The notes beneath the pieces are model-generated. The model saw nothing but the letters and a program-made list of their open reading frames with translations. It made no database searches and was not told the DNA's origin. 53,101 bases of DNA from Gammaproteobacteria bacterium (GTDB lineage Bacteria; Pseudomonadota; Gammaproteobacteria; CAIRSR01): contig CAUYTW010000341.1 of assembly GCA_963575715.1 (NCBI GenBank), positions 1 to 53,101 on the forward strand, read 5' to 3'. Both the position numbers and the translations under genes were made by a program. This document shows, one piece after another, positions 39,547 through 47,879 of this stretch. The stretch's first letter is position 1, and each line of letters starts with the position of its first letter.

Positions 39547-40944
39547 TCAAATTCCCGCTGTCAGACGTTGCCGAATTTGCGCAGCCGGAATAAGGTTCCA
39601 CAATTTGGCTAATTCGGGGCCGATCAAGGTTCCGGTAAGAGCTGCGCGGAGGGGATGGAACAGTGTAGGACCATGTGTGCCAGTAGCTTTTTTTAGGGCA
39701 TTAGTAAACGCTTTGAAATCACTACCATGTTCAGTCAAAATTCTCAGGGCTGCGCCATGAAACTCCACGCCAGTTGCGGTAATGACAGTACGCGCCTCTG
39801 GCGTGATTTCTAGATTTTCCCCGTAAATTATTCGTGCCCAATACAACCCATCAACGGGTAACAAAAGATTGGGACGTACTGCGGCGATGAATAATTCCCG
39901 ATCCGCCACGGGCACCAGGTCATGAATCTCCGTAGGTAACCAATTCCAGAGTCGCACCCAATCGGCTATCGCCAGTGTTTCACGCTGCCAGTGACGGAGT
40001 GCTCCCTCGTCGTGATGTGCGGGCGCATGGCTTAGGTGAGTAAGACTGAAAGCGGACGCAAGTTGATCCAGGGTTAATGGATTGGTTTCGCCATAGGTAT
40101 GGCCGAGACGCGCCAAATGATTAAGCACGGCTTCTGGTAGGTATCCAGCTTCACGTAATTCACGCAGGCTGCGAGCGCCATGACGCTTGGACAATGGCGC
40201 TCCATCCGTCCCCAAAATCAGCGAGAGGTGACCATATTTCGGAACAGGCAACCCTAAGGCTGCCAGGATGAGCTGTTGGCGCGGCGTATTGGAGAGATGA
40301 TCGGCACCGCGCAGGACATGGGTAACGCCCATGAGTGAATCGTCCACAGCATTGGCGAATAAAAATGCCGGGCTGCCATCGGAGCGACGAATCACGAAGT
40401 CGCCAAGGTCATCACTGCGGAAAGATTGCGCACCACGTACCAGATCAGTGAATTCGAGCGTTAGTCCCGGCGGTACTCGTAGACGCAGGGATGCGGGCCT
40501 GGTTGTATGCCTTCCCTCGATTTTAGCGCGCGACAGACGAGCGCAGGTACCAGGATAACGCGGCGGTTGTCCAGCGGCCCGTTGCGCAACGCGATGGCGT
40601 TCAAGTTCTTCTTCGGTGCAAAAACACGGATAGCATCGATCCTCAGCCTCAATACGGGCATAAAATTCGGCATAGTGCCGAGTCCGTTCGGACTGCCGAT
40701 AGGGTCCATGGAGTCCACCGCAATCCGGGCCTTCGTTCCAGTTCAATCCTAGCCAGTGCAGATCAGCAATGAGTGACTTTTCATGGATCAAAAGGCTACG
40801 GGCGGCGTCGGTATCCTCAATGCGGAGCAAAAAGACACCCCCGGCGGAGCGGGCAAGGAGAGCAGCATAGAGAGCGGTGCGGGCATTCCCCAGGTGAAGC
40901 TCCCCGGTCGGACTTGGAGCGAACCGGGTGCGCATGAGATTCAT
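39547..40944 (-). CDS. gltX: Glutamate--tRNA ligase
   Basis: 465 residues, class I aminoacyl-tRNA synthetase. Shows RFAPSPTGELHLGNARTAL (HIGH-type motif), the zinc-site cysteines in CYPCFCTEEEL and YPGTC, DDFVIRRSDGSPAFLFANAVDD-type sequence, HVLRGADHLSNTPRQ and the KMSKS-type LSKRHGARS. The ATG at 40944 is directly preceded by the type I palindrome end TCTGGAGACCCTG; a second ATG three codons on is possible. The anticodon-binding part is present, so this is not the shorter GluQ-RS. Confidence 0.93.
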   Translation of the reverse strand: MNLMRTRFAPSPTGELHLGNARTALYAALLARSAGGVFLLRIEDTDAARSLLIHEKSLIADLHWLGLNWNEGPDCGGLHGPYRQSERTRHYAEFYARIEAEDRCYPCFCTEEELERHRVAQRAAGQPPRYPGTCARLSRAKIEGRHTTRPASLRLRVPPGLTLEFTDLVRGAQSFRSDDLGDFVIRRSDGSPAFLFANAVDDSLMGVTHVLRGADHLSNTPRQQLILAALGLPVPKYGHLSLILGTDGAPLSKRHGARSLRELREAGYLPEAVLNHLARLGHTYGETNPLTLDQLASAFSLTHLSHAPAHHDEGALRHWQRETLAIADWVRLWNWLPTEIHDLVPVADRELFIAAVRPNLLLPVDGLYWARIIYGENLEITPEARTVITATGVEFHGAALRILTEHGSDFKAFTNALKKATGTHGPTLFHPLRAALTGTLIGPELAKLWNLIPAAQIRQRLTAGI

Positions 40945-40988
40945 CAGGGTCTCCAGAAAACTTCGCTCTTTAGGGCGGGGTGATTGAC
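40945..40988 (-). repeat. Type I start-codon-adjacent palindromic element (gltX)
   Basis: Minus strand: CTGTCAATCACCCCGCCC, loop TAAA, GAGCGAAGTTTTCTGGAGACCC, then TGATG. GGAG serves as ribosome-binding site. The stem is less perfect than in the flhA and cheA copies. Confidence 0.7.
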
Positions 40989-41055
40989 AGAATTTGGGCA
41001 GAATTGATTATTGACACTGTGGAATACGCGCTGCTCGTCTCGTTTTGTTTGGTGA

Positions 41056-41733
41056 TCAGCTTGATAAAGTGGCACTATTTTTTTTAATAACCTTGATGTC
41101 ATGCCCAATGGCCTCCTCAAATGCGATCTGCCGCAGTCCGATCCGTACCACCAAGGCGGGATGGCGCTGTTGCAAAGTAATATCTTCTCCCGGCAATAAT
41201 CCCAAGGTCAAAAGGCGGTGCATACGTTGGGGATCTTTGGTATCCAGCGACATGATTCTAGCCTGTCCACCGATTTCCAATCGAGACAGAGGGATAAATC
41301 TGCTTTCCACTACGCTGCGTCCCTCCTGGCAGCAAACTCCTTCGGGAATAGGCTGTCCGTGCGGACAGGTCATTGGATGCCCCAGTAAGGTGCAAATGGC
41401 ATCCACCAAATCCGTCGCCAGGATGTGCTCGAATTCGCAGGCTGACCCTTCCGTGTCGTGGGGCTGCTTGCCCATGACATCGACAAGCAACCTCTCGGCC
41501 AGCCGATGGCGTCGCACAATATCCCTGGCTCGCTGGTGTCCTTTTTCCGTCAAAATGATGCGTTCCTGCTCCATGCGGAGCATACCGTTACCTTGGAATT
41601 CCTCCAGCCAGTCCTCGTACACATGCTGGGGATCGTGCTGGCGCAAAGAAGGAATGGTTAATTCCTCACGCTCGCGCAAACGCCAGAGCATTTCTAGCAA
41701 TTCATCCCGCCGCAGCTCAGTCTCAAGGTTCAT
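41056..41733 (-). CDS. DtxR/MntR-family metal-dependent regulator with FeoA-like domain
   Basis: 225 residues. N-terminal winged helix (~5-70), a dimerisation domain containing EGSACEFEHIL (metal-ligand Cys, Glu and His as in DtxR/IdeR), CPHGQPIP, and a C-terminal SH3/FeoA-like domain (~150-225, FIPLSRLEIGGQARIMSL then MHRLLTLGLLPGEDI). Such proteins sense Fe2+ or Mn2+ and repress uptake genes. It follows feoB on the same strand, so feoB is the obvious candidate target. A MITE now separates the two genes. Confidence 0.88.
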   Translation of the reverse strand: MNLETELRRDELLEMLWRLREREELTIPSLRQHDPQHVYEDWLEEFQGNGMLRMEQERIILTEKGHQRARDIVRRHRLAERLLVDVMGKQPHDTEGSACEFEHILATDLVDAICTLLGHPMTCPHGQPIPEGVCCQEGRSVVESRFIPLSRLEIGGQARIMSLDTKDPQRMHRLLTLGLLPGEDITLQQRHPALVVRIGLRQIAFEEAIGHDIKVIKKNSATLSS

Positions 41734-41757
41734 TGGTATTCCGTTTTTTGATTTCAG

Positions 41758-41922
41758 TAGTAGTTGCCAGTTAAAAATTGAAAATTTAAGTCATTCTGCG
41801 CGCAGCGAAGCGGAGTCGCAGAATTCATCTACAATAGAAATTCTGCGTTTTGCGACTGCGCACAAAATGATAGAAAAAATTAATTCTGTTATAGCGTTAC
41901 AAATTAAACTGCGTAACTTCTA
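41758..41922. mobile_element. MITE with inverted ends AGTTRCGCAGTT (copy 2)
   Basis: 165 bases between feoB and the DtxR-type gene. Left end TAGTAGTTGCCAGTTAAA (41758-41775) and right end TTAAACTGCGTAACTTCTA (41904-41922) are inverted repeats. The core contains GTCATTCTGCGCG and GTCGCAGAATT, as in the copy at 2080-2245. The element ends seven bases before the feoB stop codon. Confidence 0.7.
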
Positions 41923-41928
41923 TTCAGA

Positions 41929-43962
41929 TCAGATGAAAAGTCGCAATAAATAATTCACCGCCCCGCCTACCAAAAAGGCGATGGCCACGATGGCCAGATT
42001 GGCGACTATACCCCAGCGCAGGCCATATTCTTTAATCATGATCATGGTGTTTGACACGCAAGGCACGAACAGGGTGATCACGACCAAACCAGTGACGATT
42101 TGAACATAATCCAATTCAGCGGCTTCCACCATGTTTTTGAAATAGATCGCACCTACTTCGCGTCGAGCAAGAACCAGGATGAGAACTTCAGTCGCTTTAT
42201 CCGGCAAGGCAAGAAAATTGGTTACAAGCGGATGCATCATGGTCTTGATGCCGTTCAACAGGCCGGTCTGTTGCAAAATGAACATGGCCACGGCGGCAGC
42301 GGCGAACATCGGGATGGCTTCTAACAGAAACCATTTGAGCCGGTAGTAGGTCTTGCGCAGAATGTTGCGACCATGCGGCCAATGAAAGGATGGCAGCTCC
42401 AGAATGAAATCGGCACGTCCTTCACCGGAGGAGAGCAAATGGTTCATGAGCAAACCGCAGATTAGAGTGGTGCCGGTTACCACTCCAAGAACAATCAACA
42501 AGGCGGAAAAGGGCATGGTAGCCAGAATGGCCAGAAGAATACCCATTTGCACCGAGCAGGGAACCCCTAACGCCACTAGAAAAGAAAGTAGCAGCCGTTC
42601 CTTCCTGGTCTCCAGGATACGACTTGCCATGGTAGCGGTAGTATTGCAACCGGTTCCTAGCACCATGGGCAACACCGCCTTGCCGGTCAATCCCATAGGA
42701 GTCAGTACGCGGTTAGCCAACACGCTTAAATTGGGCAAATAACCCACATCTTCAAGAAAGTTCACGATCAAGAAAAAAATTGCCAGAATCGGCACTACGG
42801 TGACCATGGCATTGGCTACCCCCATGGTCAGCACGCCGAACTGTCCTACCAGGAACTCCTGAAGAAAGGGTTGGGTAACCCATACACCGATTTTTTGCGT
42901 GATGGGAGAAAAGATCCAGGTATCCAGCCATCCACCCAGATCCGTTGCTCCCAACCCCACACCCTTGAAAGTAAGCCAAAGGATGGCAAAAAAAATTGGC
43001 CATCCGAGCACGGGGTGGCGCGAGGCCCAGGCTAATTTTTGCACAAGGGTGGGCATGACATGACGGGCTTGCCGCATCACCTCGTTGACCTGGCGTTTCG
43101 CCCATGCCTCCCGGGCTTGAAACAGCGCAAGGTCCATGCCTGGTGTGCGTGACCGGAATTCATCCACCATGCGCCGAGCTTGGGCGAACACCTCCACGCC
43201 CAAGGCTTTGGTGAAATCATCCGCCACTTGTTTCTCAGCTCCCTGAAGAAATAACAAAAGTCGCGCACGGGAGGGACGAAGATCCACAGGAAACAAGCTG
43301 ACTAGCTGATTCATCGCCTCTTCCACCCGCGACGGATAGGTAATCGGGACGGGGGACAAACGATATTTTCTCTCGCCTTCCAGATATTCCTCCATGGTTT
43401 TCCGCAGAATATCCAATCCAATTCCGTGTTCTGCGGCCATTTCAATCACCGGTATGTCCAGCCGCACGGAGAGCAATTCACTGTCAATAACCACGCCATG
43501 ACTAGCGGCCTCGTCTTCCTTATTGAGGCAAAATATTACTGTCTGCTCCAACTCCAAAATTTGCACCAACAACATCAAGGATTGTTTAAGATACATGGCA
43601 TCGCCACAAAACAAGATGCCGTCTGGTTTTTCCTTAATCAAGACATTGAGGGTAATTTCCTCGTCAGGCGATTGCACACGCAAGCTGGCAAGGCCAGGAG
43701 TATCAACCAACTCAACCTGACGGTTATTTATCGTGACTCGCTGTCGTGTTGCCTCTACCGTAGTCTGAGGATAATTAGCCACGATGGAATAAGCACCGGT
43801 CAGTCCGTTGAACAGCACACTCTTGCCAGAATTGGCCGGGCCGATAATTACCCATCTACTCCGCATTCCCGAAATTTTGTTCAGGACATGGATGCTTGTC
43901 AGGGTGTTGCAGGCACATGCCAGCGTATTGCGATTGCATGTCAGGGTATTACAGTCACTCAT
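41929..43962 (-). CDS. feoB: Ferrous iron transporter FeoB with Cys-rich N-terminal extension
   Basis: 677 residues from the ATG at 43962. The G domain has GPANSGKS (G1), TTVEATRQ (G2 Thr), DTPG (G3) and NKED (G4). A helical region and a large TM domain (from ~320) follow, with the two Gate-type repeats (VLPMVLGTGCNTTATMASRILET and a later counterpart). FeoB imports Fe2+. The first 33 residues are unusual: a seven-residue unit repeats three times (CNTLTCN, RNTLACA, CNTLTSI) and adds Cys. Most FeoB proteins begin directly before G1, so an alternative start is the ATG at 43866. No feoA gene is adjacent, but the DtxR-type gene downstream carries a FeoA-like domain. Confidence 0.88.
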   Translation of the reverse strand: MSDCNTLTCNRNTLACACNTLTSIHVLNKISGMRSRWVIIGPANSGKSVLFNGLTGAYSIVANYPQTTVEATRQRVTINNRQVELVDTPGLASLRVQSPDEEITLNVLIKEKPDGILFCGDAMYLKQSLMLLVQILELEQTVIFCLNKEDEAASHGVVIDSELLSVRLDIPVIEMAAEHGIGLDILRKTMEEYLEGERKYRLSPVPITYPSRVEEAMNQLVSLFPVDLRPSRARLLLFLQGAEKQVADDFTKALGVEVFAQARRMVDEFRSRTPGMDLALFQAREAWAKRQVNEVMRQARHVMPTLVQKLAWASRHPVLGWPIFFAILWLTFKGVGLGATDLGGWLDTWIFSPITQKIGVWVTQPFLQEFLVGQFGVLTMGVANAMVTVVPILAIFFLIVNFLEDVGYLPNLSVLANRVLTPMGLTGKAVLPMVLGTGCNTTATMASRILETRKERLLLSFLVALGVPCSVQMGILLAILATMPFSALLIVLGVVTGTTLICGLLMNHLLSSGEGRADFILELPSFHWPHGRNILRKTYYRLKWFLLEAIPMFAAAAVAMFILQQTGLLNGIKTMMHPLVTNFLALPDKATEVLILVLARREVGAIYFKNMVEAAELDYVQIVTGLVVITLFVPCVSNTMIMIKEYGLRWGIVANLAIVAIAFLVGGAVNYLLRLFI

Positions 43963-43986
43963 ATATCACGGATTATTTGTTTCTTG

Positions 43987-44841
43987 TTAAGAGCATGATA
44001 AAATTTCCTTCATTTCATCGCTTATATCACGAAAATCCGTTTCCGTAATATCGAAAATTTCTAGTATTTTTCCTCCAGTCCGTTTCCACATGCCTTCTTC
44101 ATAACGTGCATGGAATTCATCGGAAAAATGTTCGGCAAGTGTTAAAAAACCGATTTTTTTGGCCAATGCATCATTCTGTTTATTTATTAATAATAATTCA
44201 TCATGGTGATGCAACACTATCTCACGAATCTCTTCCGGCAAGAACCAGGATCGCGTCACAAAATAGCCAACCACTGAATGATTAGTATTAAAAATTTTAT
44301 CCTCCGTGATCGTAATAGATTCTTGCGAATTTGTATTAGCCTGACGCAATATGTCAATATAATTAGAAAAGCGCTGCATTAAAATAGGAATACCACAATC
44401 ATGAAATAAACCAAGCATATAAGCATGGTCGGGTGTCATTATCCTAAGGCGTCGCGCCAATACTGCGCAAATCGTGGCCGTATCCGTGGCTCCATCCCAA
44501 AAATGTTCTAGTTTTACTTTATCTCTACCGGACGACATGGTCATTCGCAGTAAAAGACCAGTAACTAAACTCATGCTATTCGCAAGTCCCAATAAAATTA
44601 CCGCCTGGGAAATCGAAGTGACTTTTTTACGCAACCCAAAAGCTGGCGAATTAGCAGCCCGCAGCATGGCGGCTGAGAGTCCCACATCCTTAGACACTGC
44701 GGCAGCAATTTTATGTAGATCCGGATTGGCTCGTTGTTGTTCCCTCATGACAACATTCAGCACCGCAGGTTGAGGGGGGATATCGATCCCTTTCAAAAGT
44801 TGGGCAACGGCATTGTCGTCAAAGGTCTGAATGATGGTCAT
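43987..44841 (-). CDS. HDOD-domain protein
   Basis: 284 residues from the ATG at 44841 (preceded by GAGG at suitable distance). An HDOD domain spans ~15-215: PPQPAVLNVVMREQQRANPDLHKIAAAVSKDVGLSAAMLRAANSP is the usual opening, and FGLRKKVTSISQAVILLG follows. HD-like His residues are present in AYMLGLFHDCG and VLHHHDEL. HDOD proteins are non-enzymatic signalling scaffolds often linked to chemotaxis and cyclic-di-GMP. It lies 24 bases upstream of feoB. Upstream in-frame codons to 44898 fall in a direct repeat and are probably not translated. Confidence 0.85.
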   Translation of the reverse strand: MTIIQTFDDNAVAQLLKGIDIPPQPAVLNVVMREQQRANPDLHKIAAAVSKDVGLSAAMLRAANSPAFGLRKKVTSISQAVILLGLANSMSLVTGLLLRMTMSSGRDKVKLEHFWDGATDTATICAVLARRLRIMTPDHAYMLGLFHDCGIPILMQRFSNYIDILRQANTNSQESITITEDKIFNTNHSVVGYFVTRSWFLPEEIREIVLHHHDELLLINKQNDALAKKIGFLTLAEHFSDEFHARYEEGMWKRTGGKILEIFDITETDFRDISDEMKEILSCS

Positions 44842-44850
44842 CAGTGCCTC

Positions 44851-44901
44851 AGTACAGGATTTAATAACAATAACTCCTAGTACAGGATTTAATAACAATA
44901 A
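44851..44901. repeat. Direct repeat upstream of the HDOD gene
   Basis: The 23-base sequence AGTACAGGATTTAATAACAA plus TAA occurs twice (44851-44873 and 44879-44901) with a 28-base period, in the leader of the HDOD gene. It could be an operator with two sites or a recent duplication; it is too short to tell. Confidence 0.7.
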
Positions 44902-44971
44902 AAATAAATTTTTTTGAAAATGCAGAGAATTCTATTTTCATCTGTTTGTATTTTTATCTTACTGCTAATCT

Positions 44972-45322
44972 TCAAACTACAGGATTTTCTGCCATGCGAT
45001 ACTCAATCATCGTCAACATGAAAATTAAATCCTGGCTGTCGCGCTTTAATTCATCAAGAGCGACTTCTGCTTCTACATAATTTTGTTCCTTGAAAAGTTT
45101 TACAAGTAAATCTGCATTTTCATGAAAATGCTTGTGGCGCTTTTCGAGAAATGACATTTCAGGATATTTCCCATATTTTTTGATTCCTTCGTTATAAATC
45201 CAAATTCCCAATTCACATGATTTGTAGGATTGTAAATGCGGACTAGCATCTTGTCGCAATAACGTTTCTAATTGCAGCAGCCATTTGAGATGAATTAATC
45301 TTGCCCTAGAAATGTCTATCAT
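44972..45322 (-). CDS. Stand-alone CZB (chemoreceptor zinc-binding) domain protein
   Basis: 116 residues forming just a CZB domain: H11 in RLIHLKWLL, YKSCELGIWIYNEGIKKYG (Cys 36), and KRHKHFHENADLL (His 63 and 67), the three-His-one-Cys zinc set. CZB modules are usually attached to receptors or diguanylate cyclases and release zinc or respond to oxidants. Here it is separate and lies 17 bases after the cation-exporter gene, so it could report metal status to a partner protein. Confidence 0.8.
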   Translation of the reverse strand: MIDISRARLIHLKWLLQLETLLRQDASPHLQSYKSCELGIWIYNEGIKKYGKYPEMSFLEKRHKHFHENADLLVKLFKEQNYVEAEVALDELKRDSQDLIFMLTMIEYRMAENPVV

Positions 45323-45339
45323 AAATTTATTGCCTGTCT

Positions 45340-46311
45340 TTATTTTGCGACTGAGGAAGGATTGCTTGGTTTATTGACCATATTGGCGCGTGGCATCGAA
45401 AATAAATGACTTTTCCAATAGTCATCTTCTTCATTATCTCTTGATTCTTGTGGAACCGTGACAACCCAAACATGCTTTACCTTTGGAAAATTTGCCAGAA
45501 TCCGTTTTTTCAAATGAATCACGATGTCGTCTCCTTCACGAATCGTGATATTTTCATCAAGAGCAATGTGCAGATAAATTTCCCAATACTCACCAAGACT
45601 ACGACCACGAATTAACTTTACATCATGAACGCCCTGAGTTATCCGAACAGCACGGGCCATGTCGGACAAAGTTTCTTGTGACACAGACACATCCAGTAAA
45701 CCATTAATCGCATCCCAGGCGATCATCACACCGATTCTGACCACCATCAATACAATAACAAATGCAACAATTTTTTCTGCGGTGGGAATGCCGGCGTTTG
45801 ATAACAAGTTTCCAATTAGCACCATGACAGATGAAATTGCATCGACACGATTATCCAGCGAGGCTGATTTAATCGCTGAATTATTATTTTCTTTGGCAAC
45901 ACAGCTCATGAAATGGTACATAAATTCACTAGCGGATGCTGACAGCATAATGCCAAAAATTGTCACCATAGGATGTACTGACTGCACGCCCTCAACTCCA
46001 GTAAAAATTGTCAGACCCAGTGATACACCTCCAATCAGCAACCCCACGCCAATAATTAAGGAAGAGACGAACAGAATTTTCCCATAGCCAAATGGAAATT
46101 TTTTGCTGGGTGGCCGATTAGCAATTTGCACGCTAACCAACGTAACCACTTTTGCAAGAGCATCGCCAAAAGAATAAAGCCCCTGGACCACCAATCCCAA
46201 ACTACCGGATACCCACCCAAGAATGGTTCGGAAGATTGCCTGGGTTAGCGTACAGAACAAATCCGTCCATCCAGCTTGCATCACGCATTTTTTACAATGT
46301 TTGTATTTCAT
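45340..46311 (-). CDS. Cation diffusion facilitator, MamB/MamM-like
   Basis: 323 residues. It has six TMs and a C-terminal cytoplasmic domain (~210-300). The N-terminus MKYKHCKKC (C6, C9), followed by ILGWVSGSLGLVVQGLYSFGD and PFGYGKILFVSSLIIGVGLLIGG, is close to the magnetosome transporters MamB and MamM. The TM5 metal site is retained as DNRVDAISS, while the TM2 site is YSFGD with only one Asp. Family members export Zn2+, Fe2+ or Mn2+ from the cytoplasm. MamB-like CDFs also exist outside magnetosome islands, and no other mam gene is seen here. It is followed by the lone CZB protein. Confidence 0.85.
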   Translation of the reverse strand: MKYKHCKKCVMQAGWTDLFCTLTQAIFRTILGWVSGSLGLVVQGLYSFGDALAKVVTLVSVQIANRPPSKKFPFGYGKILFVSSLIIGVGLLIGGVSLGLTIFTGVEGVQSVHPMVTIFGIMLSASASEFMYHFMSCVAKENNNSAIKSASLDNRVDAISSVMVLIGNLLSNAGIPTAEKIVAFVIVLMVVRIGVMIAWDAINGLLDVSVSQETLSDMARAVRITQGVHDVKLIRGRSLGEYWEIYLHIALDENITIREGDDIVIHLKKRILANFPKVKHVWVVTVPQESRDNEEDDYWKSHLFSMPRANMVNKPSNPSSVAK

Positions 46312-46490
46312 TGATTTTTATTTTCTGGTTATTGTCTAATACTGGGTATTAATCGGTGCATAAATTAAGGCGACACCTGAAAAATTATTGGATAAGCTGT
46401 AGCTTGATTCTTGAATTTTCAACGTGTCACCTAACCAAAGCACAGATTAATATATAGATTCAATGTAAACCAAGGTATCGCATTGGTGTT

Positions 46491-46868
46491 TCAGTATACT
46501 CTTGTCCCGTAAAAACTTCCCGCCGAGTCAAATACAAGGCCATAGTCACTTTCATTAAACATTTGTATCAATCCCAAGATATCTTCTGATTGAAGTTTAT
46601 CAAATTGCAGTCCATGCAAAGGTTCCATTTTCCACAACACGCACGCACCCACTTCAATCGCGGAAGCCATTGTTGGCAATTTGAAATTAAGCTTTACCAC
46701 CTGACCGATGGCAAACGATTCAGGACTTGCTATTTTTATTCCTCCAATACTTATATCTACCGACATTCCAGTAAATATTCCATGTTCGGTCATGATTTTG
46801 ACTGGAAAATTACACTTGAAGCGTGGATGTGAGCGTTTTTCGTAGAAACTGCTTTCTGAATTCTTCAT
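46491..46868 (-). CDS. PilZ-domain protein
   Basis: 125 residues, one PilZ domain, the cyclic-di-GMP receptor fold: the RSHPRFKC motif (RxxxR type, slightly shifted), then SVDISIGGIKIASPE (D/NxSxxG motif) and GLQFDKL. It is probably a small c-di-GMP-responsive adaptor. It lies downstream of the PilZ-GAF gene on the same strand, with a type I palindrome about 50 bases before its ATG. Confidence 0.8.
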   Translation of the reverse strand: MKNSESSFYEKRSHPRFKCNFPVKIMTEHGIFTGMSVDISIGGIKIASPESFAIGQVVKLNFKLPTMASAIEVGACVLWKMEPLHGLQFDKLQSEDILGLIQMFNESDYGLVFDSAGSFYGTRVY

Positions 46869-46914
46869 TATTTAGCAATTATTCCCTATTTATCCGTGAT
46901 TTCAGCGTTTTCAA

Positions 46915-46961
46915 CAAAGTCTCCGAGAAGCGCCCTGGCTTTAGCCGTGGGGTTCTTGACT
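46915..46961 (-). repeat. Type I palindromic element overlapping the PilZ-GAF stop codon
   Basis: Minus strand: GTCAAGAACCCCACGGC, TAAAGCC, then AGGGCGCTTCTCGGAGACTT. The TAA in the loop GGCTAAAGCC is the stop codon of the upstream PilZ-GAF gene. The usual TGATG after GGAGAC is TTGTTG here, and the PilZ gene starts ~48 bases later. Confidence 0.75.
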
Positions 46962-47789
46962 GGTTCTAAACTTAATAAGATTGGCAATTATTGCCGCCGC
47001 CGCCAAAAGAAAATTTTCCTCATTTCTGTCTTGAACATGTCCATCGGGAACATATATATTCAATACTCCAAGAAGTTCCGAATCGTCAAGAATTGGCACA
47101 CAATAATGACCATGAGGCATCATGTCGTCATAGACAGTAACATGATCTTTATGAACATGATTACTAAAGACAATCTTTTTTAATTGTGCGGCACGACCGC
47201 ATAAACATTGACCAATAGGGACCTTGTTGCAAAGTATTTGTAAATCTTGAGCGTTTATACTTGTTTCCATTCGTAAAATCTGTTCCTGCCTGTCAAATGA
47301 GAATATTGATCCTTTATACTCAAGCGAACACCATGAAACTGTTAATATTATTTCAAGAGCAACCTCCAGTTGTCTATCAAGAGATAATTTGCTCAAAGTA
47401 GTTTCGAGAAGTGCATTAATGGCAATCCGTGATTGAATTGCCAACATTTCGTTATATCCTTCAATATCCAGGATCATGTCAATAAACCGTTTCAGTCCGT
47501 CGATATCTTTTGTTTTAAGCCCTATAAATTTGACTCCAATGGTTCTTTCATTATTTGAATTAACTCTTGAGCGAACCTCAGTATCATGAATCATGAATGG
47601 CAGTCTAAAACGTATATTAAAAATAGTATTTAAATCAATCTGTTTATTGTTGTCCATGATAATCAGCATTCCTTCAAAGCCTATATTCATCGCTATCCCA
47701 TCAAGTTCATCACCTCCTGTTATTATTTTTACTGGAAGATTACACGAATACCTTGGATATTCTCTAAGTTCTTTTATTCTACCTATCAT
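46941..47789 (-). CDS. PilZ-GAF domain protein
   Basis: 282 residues. Residues ~5-115 are PilZ-like (REYPRYSC, then MNIGFEGMLIIMD where the second motif would be, so it is partly degenerate). Residues ~125-275 are a GAF domain (LEVALEIILTVSW, GQCLCGRAAQLKKIVFSN, HGHYCVPILDDSELLGVLNIYVPDG). GAF domains bind small ligands; here Cys and His residues around IGQCLCG and DMMPHGHYC could bind a metal or nitric oxide. The last seven residues (TSQEPHG) and the stop codon are encoded by a palindromic element, so the original C-terminus was probably lost. It lies next to a second PilZ gene. Confidence 0.75.
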   Translation of the reverse strand: MIGRIKELREYPRYSCNLPVKIITGGDELDGIAMNIGFEGMLIIMDNNKQIDLNTIFNIRFRLPFMIHDTEVRSRVNSNNERTIGVKFIGLKTKDIDGLKRFIDMILDIEGYNEMLAIQSRIAINALLETTLSKLSLDRQLEVALEIILTVSWCSLEYKGSIFSFDRQEQILRMETSINAQDLQILCNKVPIGQCLCGRAAQLKKIVFSNHVHKDHVTVYDDMMPHGHYCVPILDDSELLGVLNIYVPDGHVQDRNEENFLLAAAAIIANLIKFRTSQEPHG

Positions 47790-47879
47790 TTTGATTCATC
47801 CTAAGCGTGGAATTGAAACAGATAAATAATTTTCCAGAAATTATCTTGTTAAGGTAATTTCAGTTCCAGTTCAGGTGAT

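Noticed and set aside
45340-46311. Part of a magnetosome gene island
   Set aside because: Only the CDF protein resembles Mam proteins; no mamA, mamE, mamI, mamK, mamO or related gene is present in the window.
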